From Palsa-147 sp049279675 (GTDB taxonomy: Bacteria; Acidobacteriota; Terriglobia; Acidiferrales; UBA7541): a DNA stretch of 17,578 nucleotides. The DNA lies in the NCBI GenBank assembly GCA_049279675.1, contig JBAPOP010000084.1, forward strand, positions 1 through 17,578, in the 5' to 3' direction. Below, one piece after another: positions 8,501-15,410 of the stretch (positions within the stretch are counted from its first letter, which is position 1; every line of letters starts with the position of its first letter). The notes beneath the pieces are model-generated. The model worked only from the letters and a program-made list of their open reading frames with translations, made no database searches and had not been told where the DNA came from. The translations under genes and the position numbers were made by a program.

Positions 8501-9208
8501 GTCGAAATTCTGCAGAGTGATCTTAGCTTCCACCACCGCGTCGAGGTTGGGATTAATAACGATGATTCCGAGAATCGGATCTTGGTTATCGGTGCCATCG
8601 AGTTCAAAGGCCGTGCCGCTGAAGTGCTGGCCATCCACGAAAATCTGTTGGCCGCCTTGGGGGTTTTCGGTCGCCGCGTGGCTCCAACCGATCAACTTTT
8701 GCGCACCCGGAGCGATTAGCTCGAACGAGGTGAAGTTGCGGTCGAAAATCGGGACATTCTCGATCTCGTTTTCATTGAATTCCGTCGCGACGTCGGCGCG
8801 GTCGGTCTTCAGTTGGGGCGCTTCGGTGGTTACTTCGACAGTTTGAGTCACGGCGCCGACAACGAACACGCCATCCGCGCGAGTGCTGACGTCCGCGGAA
8901 ACCTGGATTCCAGGAATATCGATCGTCTTGAAGCCCGGCGCCTCGGCCTTGAGGTTATAGGCGTCGGGAATCAAGTGAGTCACAGTGAAGTTGCCGCTTT
9001 CATTCGTCGTCGCGGTTTCAATCGTCCCCTTCGACGCAGACGTGATCGTGACCTTAGCGCCAGCGACGGCGGCGCCTTGCGGGTCCGTCAGCGTGCCGAA
9101 GACGCTGCCATAGACCGCTTGTGCTGAGGCTGGTGGCGTCCACAGGCTCAACGCACATACGACTAGAGAGATTCCCAACACAAAGCGCAATACCATTGCA
9201 TGCTTCAT
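5549..9208 (-). CDS. Oar-like TonB-dependent outer-membrane receptor
   Basis: An outer-membrane beta-barrel transporter of 1219 residues that would import a ligand using TonB energy. The start is fixed at the ATG at 9208: GGAGG lies at 9219-9215 with six bases between, and the frame opens further upstream only at a TTG (9247). Residues 1-30 form a signal peptide (ending PASAQA). About 31-115 is a carboxypeptidase-regulatory-like beta-sandwich (VFGTLTDPQGAAVAGAKVTI). About 125-265 is the plug (ENEIENVPIFDRNF, ELDGTDNQD, FGKAIGGVVTAQTKSGGN). The rest is barrel, ending in aromatic FALRFTF as expected for BAM insertion. No obvious TonB box is visible. Such receptors are abundant in Acidobacteriota, with mostly unknown ligands. 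The nearby glycosidases suggest a sugar ligand, but this is inference. Confidence 0.93.
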   Translation of the reverse strand: MKHAMVLRFVLGISLVVCALSLWTPPASAQAVYGSVFGTLTDPQGAAVAGAKVTITSASKGTIETATTNESGNFTVTHLIPDAYNLKAEAPGFKTIDIPGIQVSADVSTRADGVFVVGAVTQTVEVTTEAPQLKTDRADVATEFNENEIENVPIFDRNFTSFELIAPGAQKLIGWSHAATENPQGGQQIFVDGQHFSGTAFELDGTDNQDPILGIIVINPNLDAVVEAKITLQNFDAEFGKAIGGVVTAQTKSGGNDIHGSAFWFRRTDWSSARDPFSQSADNSITGKALPEARWNQFGGSVGGPIIKNKFFFFGDYQATRQVTGITNLLTVPTAEVQSTCGPSAPSTGMCDLSQYLGLEGAGTNAGQAFNPLSSDPTSDPTGANRTAFAGNMIPVSLLSPSAQAILAAFPAPQTSSVLNNYVFSGSGPFSQNAFDTRFDYQVSPTLHAFGRFSLDWFSLTGSPSYGVAVGGIGDGVGGLAGSSVIHNYSIATGFDKVISSSLLTDFRFGFFQYNPHATKPDVGKTPDGPSGFNIPGTNLGDVATSGLPGFYFDTLQSSASNPFQFGDGLGVARCNCPLYEQERQYQFVNNWTKIVGNHEFKFGADIRYAQNLRVPSDENRTGELHFNAQTTSQGGSGGLDLATFLLGDVSNFDRYVSSSLDAGERQKRFFFFAQDTFRITPKLTLNYGLRWEDYSPESVTGKDLGGFANLTQGIIRVAGEGPYGLNGNIDASWDAFAPRLGIAYQIRPKTVIRMGYGRSFDMGVFGSNFGHAVTQSLPVLIAQSINDDNFNFMANAPYTTSSGQTPNAYPAFTLTEGPPAAVFPAVPSNGQLPLAGPGGNVNTRIRPTYQRLPTLDAWNATVQHQLTSTMTVDVAYVGNKETHGFVGTGATYNVNPVFPGPGTSFDNSFVGQDSAVSRRPLYNKYTTVYQGMPVQCCSIDLSNYFGNDASSKFNALEIKLDKRFSQGLQLLTHYTYAHAEQYDGGNEYVFAPSLAYGPNSQVRNHVWIVSAVYELPVGRGKKYASNISKLEDYAIGGWEITANSNWSGGLPWTAGYGECGEDQDTGVCRPNKASGSFPLGAHRLANGDYSWFTPIPALEFPASDISPLIDTCTLARPTGPGFSRPACGTIGNIGYDSFRGPHYFGADASLFKNFAITERVKGQFRVDAYNVFNHKVLGFDSNEGGGTNIDGGGSSGQITNIEGDTMMRQIEFALRFTF

Positions 9209-9215
9209 TGCATGC
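9194..9215. repeat. 12-base tandem duplication over the receptor start codon
   Basis: CATTGCATGC occurs at 9194-9203 and again at 9206-9215, two bases apart (12-base period). On the coding strand each unit carries an ATG, giving the starts of residues 1 and 5 (MKHAM). Removing one unit would leave GGAGG at the same distance from the remaining ATG. Confidence 0.85.
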
Positions 9216-9675
9216 CTCCGCAGAAGTGATCGAGAGCTTGAACTCAAACTGTTGCTGATCGTCTCAGTGCCAAGAAAGTTTTTTCGTGAAATCGAGTGAC
9301 GGTTAGAAGGAAAGACTGATTGACGGCTACGCGATGCGACGACTCCCCCAGAGCCGCTACGACGCGAAGAAAGCCGCGAAAACGTTCCAAGTCTAGGATC
9401 CCCCGAGAATGCACATACCCCTAGTACAAAAATACTACCTGGCGGAATCAGAGCACTTTGGATACCAGATTTTGGATTCGACGTAAGTTATTGGTTCTAA
9501 ACAGGTCGGCCGCGATTCTAGGGCTTTCAGGATATGAAAAACAATACGCTGGTATCGAAAATATCTATGAGAAACGATAGGCAATGGCGAAAGGGCTGCC
9601 TGACTCAACGGTGTATAACTCGCCAATCGGCACGGAAGTAAGCTTCGATAATCGGCCATTTGAACGGGCGCTGTG
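9209..9675. other. 467-base gene-free region upstream of the TonB receptor gene
   Basis: No convincing gene lies here. The only sizeable open frame, a 74-codon minus-strand one at 9435-9659, has no recognisable features. The region holds the receptor ribosome binding site (GGAGG, 9215-9219) and a short inverted repeat TAGTA-N6-TACTA (9422-9437) next to TACCCCT (9417-9423). It is more AT-rich near 9420-9660 than the neighbouring genes. It probably carries the receptor promoter and leader, and the 3' end of the TPR transcript, but I could not place a convincing -35/-10 pair or terminator. Confidence 0.6.
9417..9437. promoter_or_regulatory. Possible operator dyad upstream of the TonB receptor gene
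   Basis: TAGTA (9422-9426) and TACTA (9433-9437) are inverted around a six-base A-rich centre. The adjoining TACCCCT (9417-9423) fits the TACYYMT heptamer used by NarL/FixJ-type response regulators. The arms are only five bases, so this is a weak candidate about 210 bases before the start codon. Confidence 0.2.
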
Positions 9676-11484
9676 TTAGTGAGGAGGCGTTAGGCGGGGA
9701 TCGAGTTCAGAAGCGCGCTGAAATTCTTTTTTTGCAGCAGCGTGATCGCCTTTTCTATCGAGGGCCAATCCAAGTTGATAGTGCGCGGGAGCGAAGGTAG
9801 GGACCGAATCAATCGCGGAATGAAATTGCGACATGGCGCCATCGAGATCTCCGGCGTTCAAGAGACGCCGTCCTGAATTTGTCGCAAACGTCGCAGCCTG
9901 AAGATTTGTGCGCTGCTTGAAAATTTCGGCTCCAGCCTTACTTTCCGCAGCGGCGCCAGTGGTGTCTCCCAGTTGTCGCAGCACAGCGGCCAGAGTTGTG
10001 TGCGCGCCTGCGAAATCGGGTTGCAAGCGAATTGCCTCTCGGAGCGCGTCGGCGGATTCTTGCAGCTTGCCTTGTTGTTTTAGAACTGTGCCGAGTGTGT
10101 AGTAGGCTTCCGCATAATCGGATTTGGCGCGAACTGCGGCGTGAAGTTCTTCGACAGCTTTGTCGAAATCTCCCTGCTGCCAAAGCGTGATCCCCAGCGT
10201 GTAGTGAACGTCGGGTTGGGATGGATCAAGCTCTTCGGCCTTTTTAAACTCGACCATCGCATCGGCGAGTTGATCTTTGAGTTTGAGAGCGAGACCGAGG
10301 TTGTAGTGAAGAGTCACGTCATCGGGGGAGATCTTTAGCGCGGATTCAAATTGCCCAATCGCGGAATCAAATTCTGTTTTCTGCAAGTAAGCCACTCCAA
10401 GATTTTCTGCAAAATTCATATCGCTCGGGCGGAGGCGGATCGCGGCTTGGAATTCGGGAATCGCATCGTCCGCGCGGCCAATCTGAAGGAGAGCCAGGCC
10501 GAGGTCGTTGTGAGCGTCGGGATTATCGGGCTCAAGCTTCGCGACTTGCCGGAAGGCGTCTGCGGCTCCCTCTGCATCGCCACCTCGCTGGAGCGACAGC
10601 GCGAGCTGCTTCTGTGCGTCCGGGAAGTCAGGGCGTAGCTTTACGGCGGCTTCGAATTCCTTGAGGACAACAACGTGGTCAACAACGCCGCCGCTTTGTG
10701 ATTCCAGCGCCTGGCCAAGGTAATAATGCGCCAGACCGTTGTTCGGGGCGAGGCGAATCGCCGTCTGCAGCTCGGCGATCGCGTCGAGAATCGCTTTCTG
10801 CTGCAGGCGCAGAACGCCGAGATGAAAGTGAGCGTCAGCGAGATTTGGATTCAAACGCAAGGCTTCGGAGAACTCCGCAGTCGCATCATCGACAGAGCCG
10901 CGTTGCACGAAGAGCGAGCCTAAATCGTCGTGAAGTTCGCTGCGCTTCGGTTCGAGTTCAATCGCGCGTCGAATTTCGGCGACGGCATCTTCCACTTTGC
11001 CTTGCAGGCTGAGAGCGCGTCCGAGAGTTCGGTGCGCTTCGGAGTCGTTAGGGGCGAGTCGCGCGGCTTCTTGGGCCTCTTTGACCGCGCCGTCGATGTC
11101 GCCTTTTCTCGTGAGAGCGTTTGCGAGATTGATGTGCGCCTGAACGAGCTTGGGATTGATTTCGATGGCCGTACGAAAGTGCGAGATCGCGGTATCGACT
11201 TGGCCGAGTTGCAGCAGAACCCAGCCGAGCGAATTGTGACCCTCAGGACTTTTGGGAGCGAGGCGAACTACTTTTTCGAAATCCGTGCGCGCGGATTCCA
11301 GGTCGCCGCTTTGGAGCGCGGCCATTCCGGCACTGAAATTGGCGTTTGCTTCCGCTGAACCTGCGCTCTTTGCGCCGGGAGTAGCTTGGGCGTGGACGAC
11401 GAAGCTCGTGGACAAGAACAGTAACGCCGCAAAGGCGATCTTGAATGGAAATCCAAGATGTAAATGAGCGAGCGGGCTGAACAT
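9676..11484 (-). CDS. Exported protein of about 16 tetratricopeptide repeats (602 aa)
   Basis: The frame is open up to 11760, but that would overlap the divergent gene by over 130 bases. The ATG at 11484 instead gives a good Sec signal peptide (FKIAFAALLFLSTSFVVHAQA, cleavage near residue 33). An ATG at 11523 is a possible alternative. No strong ribosome binding site is seen. After a short linker, residues about 48-600 are almost only TPR units, each with the pattern AHxxLGxxL...G..DxAxxEFxxAxxLxP. I count about 16. Examples are VQAHINLANALTRKGDIDGA, PDAHNDLGLALLQIGRADDA and APAHYQLGLALDRKGDHAAA. There is no catalytic domain, so the expected role is a periplasmic binding superhelix. It shares its upstream region with the divergent CRTAC1-type gene and may be co-regulated with it. 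Confidence 0.88.
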   Translation of the reverse strand: MFSPLAHLHLGFPFKIAFAALLFLSTSFVVHAQATPGAKSAGSAEANANFSAGMAALQSGDLESARTDFEKVVRLAPKSPEGHNSLGWVLLQLGQVDTAISHFRTAIEINPKLVQAHINLANALTRKGDIDGAVKEAQEAARLAPNDSEAHRTLGRALSLQGKVEDAVAEIRRAIELEPKRSELHDDLGSLFVQRGSVDDATAEFSEALRLNPNLADAHFHLGVLRLQQKAILDAIAELQTAIRLAPNNGLAHYYLGQALESQSGGVVDHVVVLKEFEAAVKLRPDFPDAQKQLALSLQRGGDAEGAADAFRQVAKLEPDNPDAHNDLGLALLQIGRADDAIPEFQAAIRLRPSDMNFAENLGVAYLQKTEFDSAIGQFESALKISPDDVTLHYNLGLALKLKDQLADAMVEFKKAEELDPSQPDVHYTLGITLWQQGDFDKAVEELHAAVRAKSDYAEAYYTLGTVLKQQGKLQESADALREAIRLQPDFAGAHTTLAAVLRQLGDTTGAAAESKAGAEIFKQRTNLQAATFATNSGRRLLNAGDLDGAMSQFHSAIDSVPTFAPAHYQLGLALDRKGDHAAAKKEFQRASELDPRLTPPH

Positions 11485-11532
11485 GTTTCGCTGGATCGTG
11501 CCTCGATTTGAAAAGAATATCATTCTCGCGAT

Positions 11533-11542
11533 GTCACGTGAC
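11533..11542. promoter_or_regulatory. Perfect 10-base palindrome in the divergent intergenic region
   Basis: GTCACGTGAC reads the same on both strands and lies between the divergent TPR (start 11484) and CRTAC1 (start 11628) genes. It directly abuts the first of two 11-base direct repeats. Its position suits an operator for one or both genes. The binding protein is unknown. Confidence 0.45.
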
Positions 11543-11572
11543 CGCCGCGTGCGAGGAACATCGCCGCGTGCG
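11543..11572. repeat. Two 11-base direct repeats in the divergent intergenic region
   Basis: CGCCGCGTGCG occurs at 11543-11553 and 11562-11572, identical and 19 bases apart start to start, close to two helical turns. The second copy ends 14 bases before the candidate -35 element of the CRTAC1 gene. This arrangement is typical of tandem activator or repressor sites. Confidence 0.6.
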
Positions 11573-11586
11573 CGTCCCTGATTTCC

Positions 11587-11615
11587 TTGACCGCGGGTGA
11601 GGGCCAACCTAGTAT
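11587..11615 (+). promoter_or_regulatory. Sigma-70-type promoter of the first CRTAC1-type gene
   Basis: TTGACC (11587-11592) and TAGTAT (11610-11615) are separated by exactly 17 bases, matching five and four of six consensus positions. Transcription would start near 11622, only about six bases before the ATG at 11628. The message would then be nearly leaderless, consistent with the absence of a Shine-Dalgarno. Confidence 0.55.
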
Positions 11616-11627
11616 GCAATATCGTCG

Positions 11628-13388
11628 ATGATTTACGGTCCAATCTCTCTAATCGTCCGTCGCTTATCATCCACACGATTCCGGCTCGCACTGATTTTGC
11701 TGCTTCCGCTCGCGCTTGGCCTCGGCGCGCAAACTCAAAGAAGCTCGGGCCAGCTTGCAAACTTCGTGGACATCGCCGAAAAGGCTGGTCTCACGATGAA
11801 AATTGTTTTTGGAGGCGTGGATACCAAGAAATTCATCATTGAGACGACGGGAACGGGAGTCGCGATCTTCGATTACGACAACGATGGCTGGCCGGATATT
11901 TTCGTCGTGAATGGTACTACTCTCGAAGGATTTCCTCCCGGCACAGGCCCCACGAATCATCTCTATCACAACAATCACGACGGCACTTTCACGGATGTGA
12001 CGGTGAAGGCCGGCCTCGCGGCGACGGGTTGGGGGCAAGGCGTCTGCGTGGGCGATTACGACAACGACGGCTGGGATGATCTCTACGTGACTTACTACGG
12101 CAAAAATATTCTCTACCACAATAATGGAGACGGCACTTTCACGGATGTCAGCGCGAAAGCCGGCGTCGCGGGAACTGGAAAAGATTGGGGCACGGGCTGC
12201 GCGTTTGTGGATTACGACCGCGATGGTCATCTTGATCTGATGGTGGCGAATTACGTGGATTTCGATCTCGCAAGCTCGCCGGCGCCAGGCGACCGGCCGT
12301 CCTGCGTTTGGAAAGGGGTGCCGGTGATGTGCGGGCCGCGCGGGCTGCCATGGAAGAAAAACATTCTGTATCACAATCGCGGCGACGGAACGTTTGAGGA
12401 TGTCACTACGAAGGCTCACATCGACAAGACGAACGGGCACTACTCTTTCAGTGTTTCGACTCTCGATTACGACGACGATGGCTGGCCGGATATCTTCGTC
12501 GCATGCGACAGCACTCCGAGCATTCTTTATCACAACAATCACGACGGCACGTTTACGGATGTCGCGGTGATTTCCGGCGCGGCGTTCAATGAAGATGGGC
12601 GCGAGCAGGCGGGGATGGGCTCAACAATTGGGGATTTCAACGGCCATGGCCGGCTCGACATCTTCAAAACGAATTTTTCGGACGATACATCGACGCTCTA
12701 TCGCAACAACGGCGACAGCACTTTTGATGACGTGACGGTTGCTGCGGGACTCGGCCTGCACACGCAATATCTTGGCTGGGGGACGATGTTTCTTGATTTC
12801 GATAATGATGGCTGGCCGGATCTGTTGCTCGTGAATGGGCACGTTTATCCGGAAGTGGATAGCCAGCACCTTGGGAGCAGTTTCAAAGAGCCTCGGATTC
12901 TCTATCACAACAATGGCAACGGCACTTTCAGCGACATTTCAGAATCGGGCGGGCCGGCGATTACGACTGCGATGTCGTCACGCGGACTGGCGATCGGCGA
13001 TTTGTGGAATGACGGGCGGCAATCCGCGGTGATCAGCAACATGAACGCGATGCCAAGCCTGCTGGTGAATCAAGTGCGCTCGACGAATTACTGGGTTGCG
13101 TTTCGAACGGTGGGCACAAAATCAAATCGCGATGGAATTGGCGCGCGAATCACGATGAAGGCCGGTGCGCGGAATTTTGTCGATGAGGTGCGCAGCGGGT
13201 CGAGCTACATCTCGAATAATGATATGAGGGTGCATTTTGGATTGGGAGCTGCGGCGAAAATTGATTGGGTGCAGGTGCGCTGGCCGAGTGGGTTGGTTGA
13301 GCGATTTGAGGGGCTGGGTGTGGATGCGATTCATACGTTAACGGAGGGGGCCGGCAAGGAAGTGCGGGTGCCGCTGAAGAAACCTTAG
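11628..13388 (+). CDS. CRTAC1-type FG-GAP/VCBS repeat protein with ASPIC/UnbV domain, Sec-exported
   Basis: A 586-residue exported protein, probably a beta-propeller stabilised by calcium. A basic N-terminus (RRLSSTRFR) and long leucine-rich core (to about residue 34) make a Sec signal. At least six DxDxDG-type loops follow at residues 82-90, 143-151, 195-203, 280-288, 336-344 (degenerate, DFNGHGRLD) and 390-398. Each is paired with a downstream LYHNNxDGTFxDV strand motif. Residues about 500-570 (KSNRDGIGARI, EVRSGSSYISNND, VRWPSGLVERF) form the ASPIC/UnbV domain. A cysteine pair, C226 and C235, sits in a conserved CVWKGVPVMCGP segment. The molecular function of this family in bacteria is not known; adhesion or ligand binding is usually inferred. 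The homologue at 13475-15313 shares the same order of motifs. Confidence 0.9.
   Translation: MIYGPISLIVRRLSSTRFRLALILLLPLALGLGAQTQRSSGQLANFVDIAEKAGLTMKIVFGGVDTKKFIIETTGTGVAIFDYDNDGWPDIFVVNGTTLEGFPPGTGPTNHLYHNNHDGTFTDVTVKAGLAATGWGQGVCVGDYDNDGWDDLYVTYYGKNILYHNNGDGTFTDVSAKAGVAGTGKDWGTGCAFVDYDRDGHLDLMVANYVDFDLASSPAPGDRPSCVWKGVPVMCGPRGLPWKKNILYHNRGDGTFEDVTTKAHIDKTNGHYSFSVSTLDYDDDGWPDIFVACDSTPSILYHNNHDGTFTDVAVISGAAFNEDGREQAGMGSTIGDFNGHGRLDIFKTNFSDDTSTLYRNNGDSTFDDVTVAAGLGLHTQYLGWGTMFLDFDNDGWPDLLLVNGHVYPEVDSQHLGSSFKEPRILYHNNGNGTFSDISESGGPAITTAMSSRGLAIGDLWNDGRQSAVISNMNAMPSLLVNQVRSTNYWVAFRTVGTKSNRDGIGARITMKAGARNFVDEVRSGSSYISNNDMRVHFGLGAAAKIDWVQVRWPSGLVERFEGLGVDAIHTLTEGAGKEVRVPLKKP
11964..12550 (+). repeat. 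Identical 23-base in-frame direct repeats inside the first CRTAC1-type gene
   Basis: Bases 11964-11986 and 12528-12550 are identical over 23 positions and encode the YHNNHDG strand motif of two propeller repeats. A diverged third copy lies near 12112-12140. The distance of 564 bases is exactly 188 codons. The annotated span runs from the first to the last base of the pair. Confidence 0.8.
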
Positions 13389-13429
13389 CGTCGAGTCGAG
13401 GGCGTTGCTTCTCGCGCATGACCGGGAGG

Positions 13430-13441
13430 CGGGGGCCCCCG
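13430..13441. other. GC-only 12-base palindrome between convergent CRTAC1 genes
   Basis: CGGGGGCCCCCG is a perfect palindrome in the 86-base gap between the two convergent stop codons (13388 and 13475). A wider inverted pair, CGTCGAG (13389-13395) and CTCGACG (13459-13465), flanks it. The only T run on the plus side (13450-13454 region, TTTT) is about ten bases away. It is therefore at best a weak bidirectional transcription stop. Confidence 0.3.
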
Positions 13442-13474
13442 GCTCTGATGTTTTGAATCTCGACGTTGTCTGCG

Positions 13475-15313
13475 TTATTTCGACTGGAGAGATGCTTTTG
13501 GGTGATCGAACTTCATCGTTCGGATGATGCCTTCGCCTTCCTTCACGAAGAGCAATTGATTTACGGCAACATCCTTCAGCGTGTCTACCGCGCCGCTTGG
13601 CCAGCGAATCTCGAGTAGTGTGACTTTGTCGGCTTTGCCGAGGCCGAAATGCACGCGCAGATCGCTTTGAGACATGTAGCTGCCGCCGCTGCGAACTTCG
13701 TCAATTTGGCTGTGATCCTTCGTTTCGCCCGGAAGTCGCATCACGCAACGCAAGCGGGCGCCGATGCCGCTGCGATTTGATTTTGTGCCGATCGTGCGCA
13801 CTTTGATCCAATTGTGCTCCAGGCGCGAATCGCAGCGAAGAAGCTGGGGGAAGTCGTTTGACGTGTTCACGACGACATCTATATCGCCATCGTTATCGAA
13901 ATCGCCGAACGCGCATCCCCGCGATGCTACCGGAACAGTGATTCCCGGCCCACCACGCAGAGAAACGTCCTCAAATCGTCCGTTGCGCAAATTGCGATAG
14001 AGCAACTTCTGCTGCGCGTAGCCGGCTTCCGTTTTCAGTTGCTCGACTTCGGGATAGACGTGCCCATTGCAGATCAAAATGTCGGGCCAGCCGTCATTGT
14101 CGAAATCGAAGAATCCGCAGCCCCAGCCGAGGAAGCGGGTGTAGAGGCCGAGACCAGCCGTAAACGTCGTGTCCTCGAAATTGCCGTCGCCGAGATTGTG
14201 GTAGAGCGAGGGCGTGTCGCCTGCGAAGTTTGTTTTGACGATGTCGAGATTGCCGTCGAGATCGTAATCCGCCGCCGAAACACCCATCCCCGCTTGCGGC
14301 TTGCCGTCAGGGCTCAATGCACATCCAGCATCCACCGCGACATCCACAAATTTGCCGTTCTTTTTATTTCGGTATAGCGCGCTGGGAGTGGAATCGTTCG
14401 CGACGTAGATGTCGGGCCAGCCGTCGTTGTCAAAATCCGCCGTGAGGACGCCGAGGCCGTAGGTGCCATTGGCCGCCAAGATTCCGGATGCATCGGAAAC
14501 ATCTGAAAATGTTCCGTCGCCGTTATTGTGAAACAGGAGATTTTTTCCGCCATTCAGTCCGGGCGGACCGCACGCCACCATCACACCTTTGTAGAGGCAT
14601 GGGCCGGATTCAGGCACAGGCGCGGTGGCGAGATCGAGATCGATATAATTCGCGACGAAGAGATCGAGATGGCCATCCCGATCAAAGTCGACGAATGCGC
14701 AGCCCGTATTCCAGCGCTTGCCATTGCCGCCGACGCCAGACTTCTCCGTAACGTCCTTAAATGTTCCGTCGCCGTTGTTGTGGTACAGAACATTTTTGCC
14801 GAAATACGTGACGAAGAGATCATCGTTGCCATCGTTGTCATAATCGCCGACGCAGCAGCCCTGGCCCCAGCCCGAATGAGTCAGGCCGGCTTTCTCAGTC
14901 ATGTCTGTGAATGTGCCGTCGCGATTGTTTTTGAAGAGATGCGACGTTGGCTCTTTGCCGGCCGGAAATCCTTCGAGGCGCCAACCGTTGACGAGGAAAA
15001 TGTCGAGCCAGCCGTCGTTATCGTAATCGTAGAAGGCGACGCCACATCCCGTGGTTTCGAGCAGATATTTATTTTTATGTTCGCCGCCGAAAATCGTCTT
15101 GGCATTCAAGCCCGACTCGCGGCCGACATTCACAAAACTCACGCCGATATCGCTTCCGGGCGTCGGGGAGGACTGCTCGGCGTCGCGCGCGTCGGGAAAA
15201 CCTGCGAATCCCCGCCAGCGCGACGGCTTGGCAAGCGCCAGAATATTTTCGAATGACAATACGAGCGCGGAACGGCTGAGCGATTGAAGAAACGTTCGGC
15301 GTGAAGACGACAA
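13475..15313 (-). CDS. CRTAC1-type FG-GAP/VCBS repeat protein with ASPIC/UnbV domain, probable Tat substrate
   Basis: The second paralogue, 612 residues. The start is a TTG at 15313: no ATG, GTG or TTG occurs in frame between it and the upstream in-frame TAG, and the next internal Met is far inside the propeller. GGAAGG lies 10 bases before it. The first residues, MSSSRRTFLQ, match the twin-arginine motif, followed by a moderate hydrophobic core, so Tat export is likely. Calcium-type loops occur at residues 96-104, 157-165, 209-217, 293-301, 349-357, 403-411 and 471-479. C239 and C248 match the conserved cysteine pair of the other paralogue. Residues about 515-590 are ASPIC/UnbV (KSNRSGIGAR, EVRSGGSYMS, IRWPSGAVDTL). 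Function is unknown. It is convergent with its paralogue and divergent from the glycosidase gene. Confidence 0.9.
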   Translation of the reverse strand: MSSSRRTFLQSLSRSALVLSFENILALAKPSRWRGFAGFPDARDAEQSSPTPGSDIGVSFVNVGRESGLNAKTIFGGEHKNKYLLETTGCGVAFYDYDNDGWLDIFLVNGWRLEGFPAGKEPTSHLFKNNRDGTFTDMTEKAGLTHSGWGQGCCVGDYDNDGNDDLFVTYFGKNVLYHNNGDGTFKDVTEKSGVGGNGKRWNTGCAFVDFDRDGHLDLFVANYIDLDLATAPVPESGPCLYKGVMVACGPPGLNGGKNLLFHNNGDGTFSDVSDASGILAANGTYGLGVLTADFDNDGWPDIYVANDSTPSALYRNKKNGKFVDVAVDAGCALSPDGKPQAGMGVSAADYDLDGNLDIVKTNFAGDTPSLYHNLGDGNFEDTTFTAGLGLYTRFLGWGCGFFDFDNDGWPDILICNGHVYPEVEQLKTEAGYAQQKLLYRNLRNGRFEDVSLRGGPGITVPVASRGCAFGDFDNDGDIDVVVNTSNDFPQLLRCDSRLEHNWIKVRTIGTKSNRSGIGARLRCVMRLPGETKDHSQIDEVRSGGSYMSQSDLRVHFGLGKADKVTLLEIRWPSGAVDTLKDVAVNQLLFVKEGEGIIRTMKFDHPKASLQSK

Positions 15314-15361
15314 AAGGGCGGTACCTTCCCGGGTTTGGCCCGTGCTAGAATCCGCGCCGTC

Positions 15362-15392
15362 ATTCTACAGTAAGGTCAACGTGGCTTTGCAA
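15362..15392 (-). promoter_or_regulatory. Possible promoter of the second CRTAC1-type gene
   Basis: On the minus strand TTGCAA (15392-15387) precedes TAGAAT (15367-15362) with a 19-base spacer. The -10 matches five of six consensus positions, but the spacer is longer than ideal. Transcription would begin about 40 bases before the TTG start, leaving room for the GGAAGG site. Confidence 0.3.
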
Positions 15393-15410
15393 GTTCATCG
15401 AGGCTTCGAA

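Noticed and set aside
9435..9659. 74-codon minus-strand open frame in the gene-free region
   Set aside because: No ribosome binding site, no domain, unusual composition; more likely chance in non-coding DNA.
11485..11760. N-terminal extension of the 16-TPR protein to 11760
   Set aside because: It would overlap the divergent CRTAC1 gene and its promoter, and would bury the signal peptide about 92 residues inside the protein.
11667..12542. Long minus-strand open frame (291 codons) inside the first CRTAC1-type gene
   Set aside because: It is the antisense of the repeated DYDNDGW codons, giving repetitive IVVVIE-like sequence with no family resemblance.
14528..15256. Long plus-strand open frame (242 codons) inside the second CRTAC1-type gene
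   Set aside because: Same cause: antisense of calcium-loop repeats, low-complexity translation, no independent signals.
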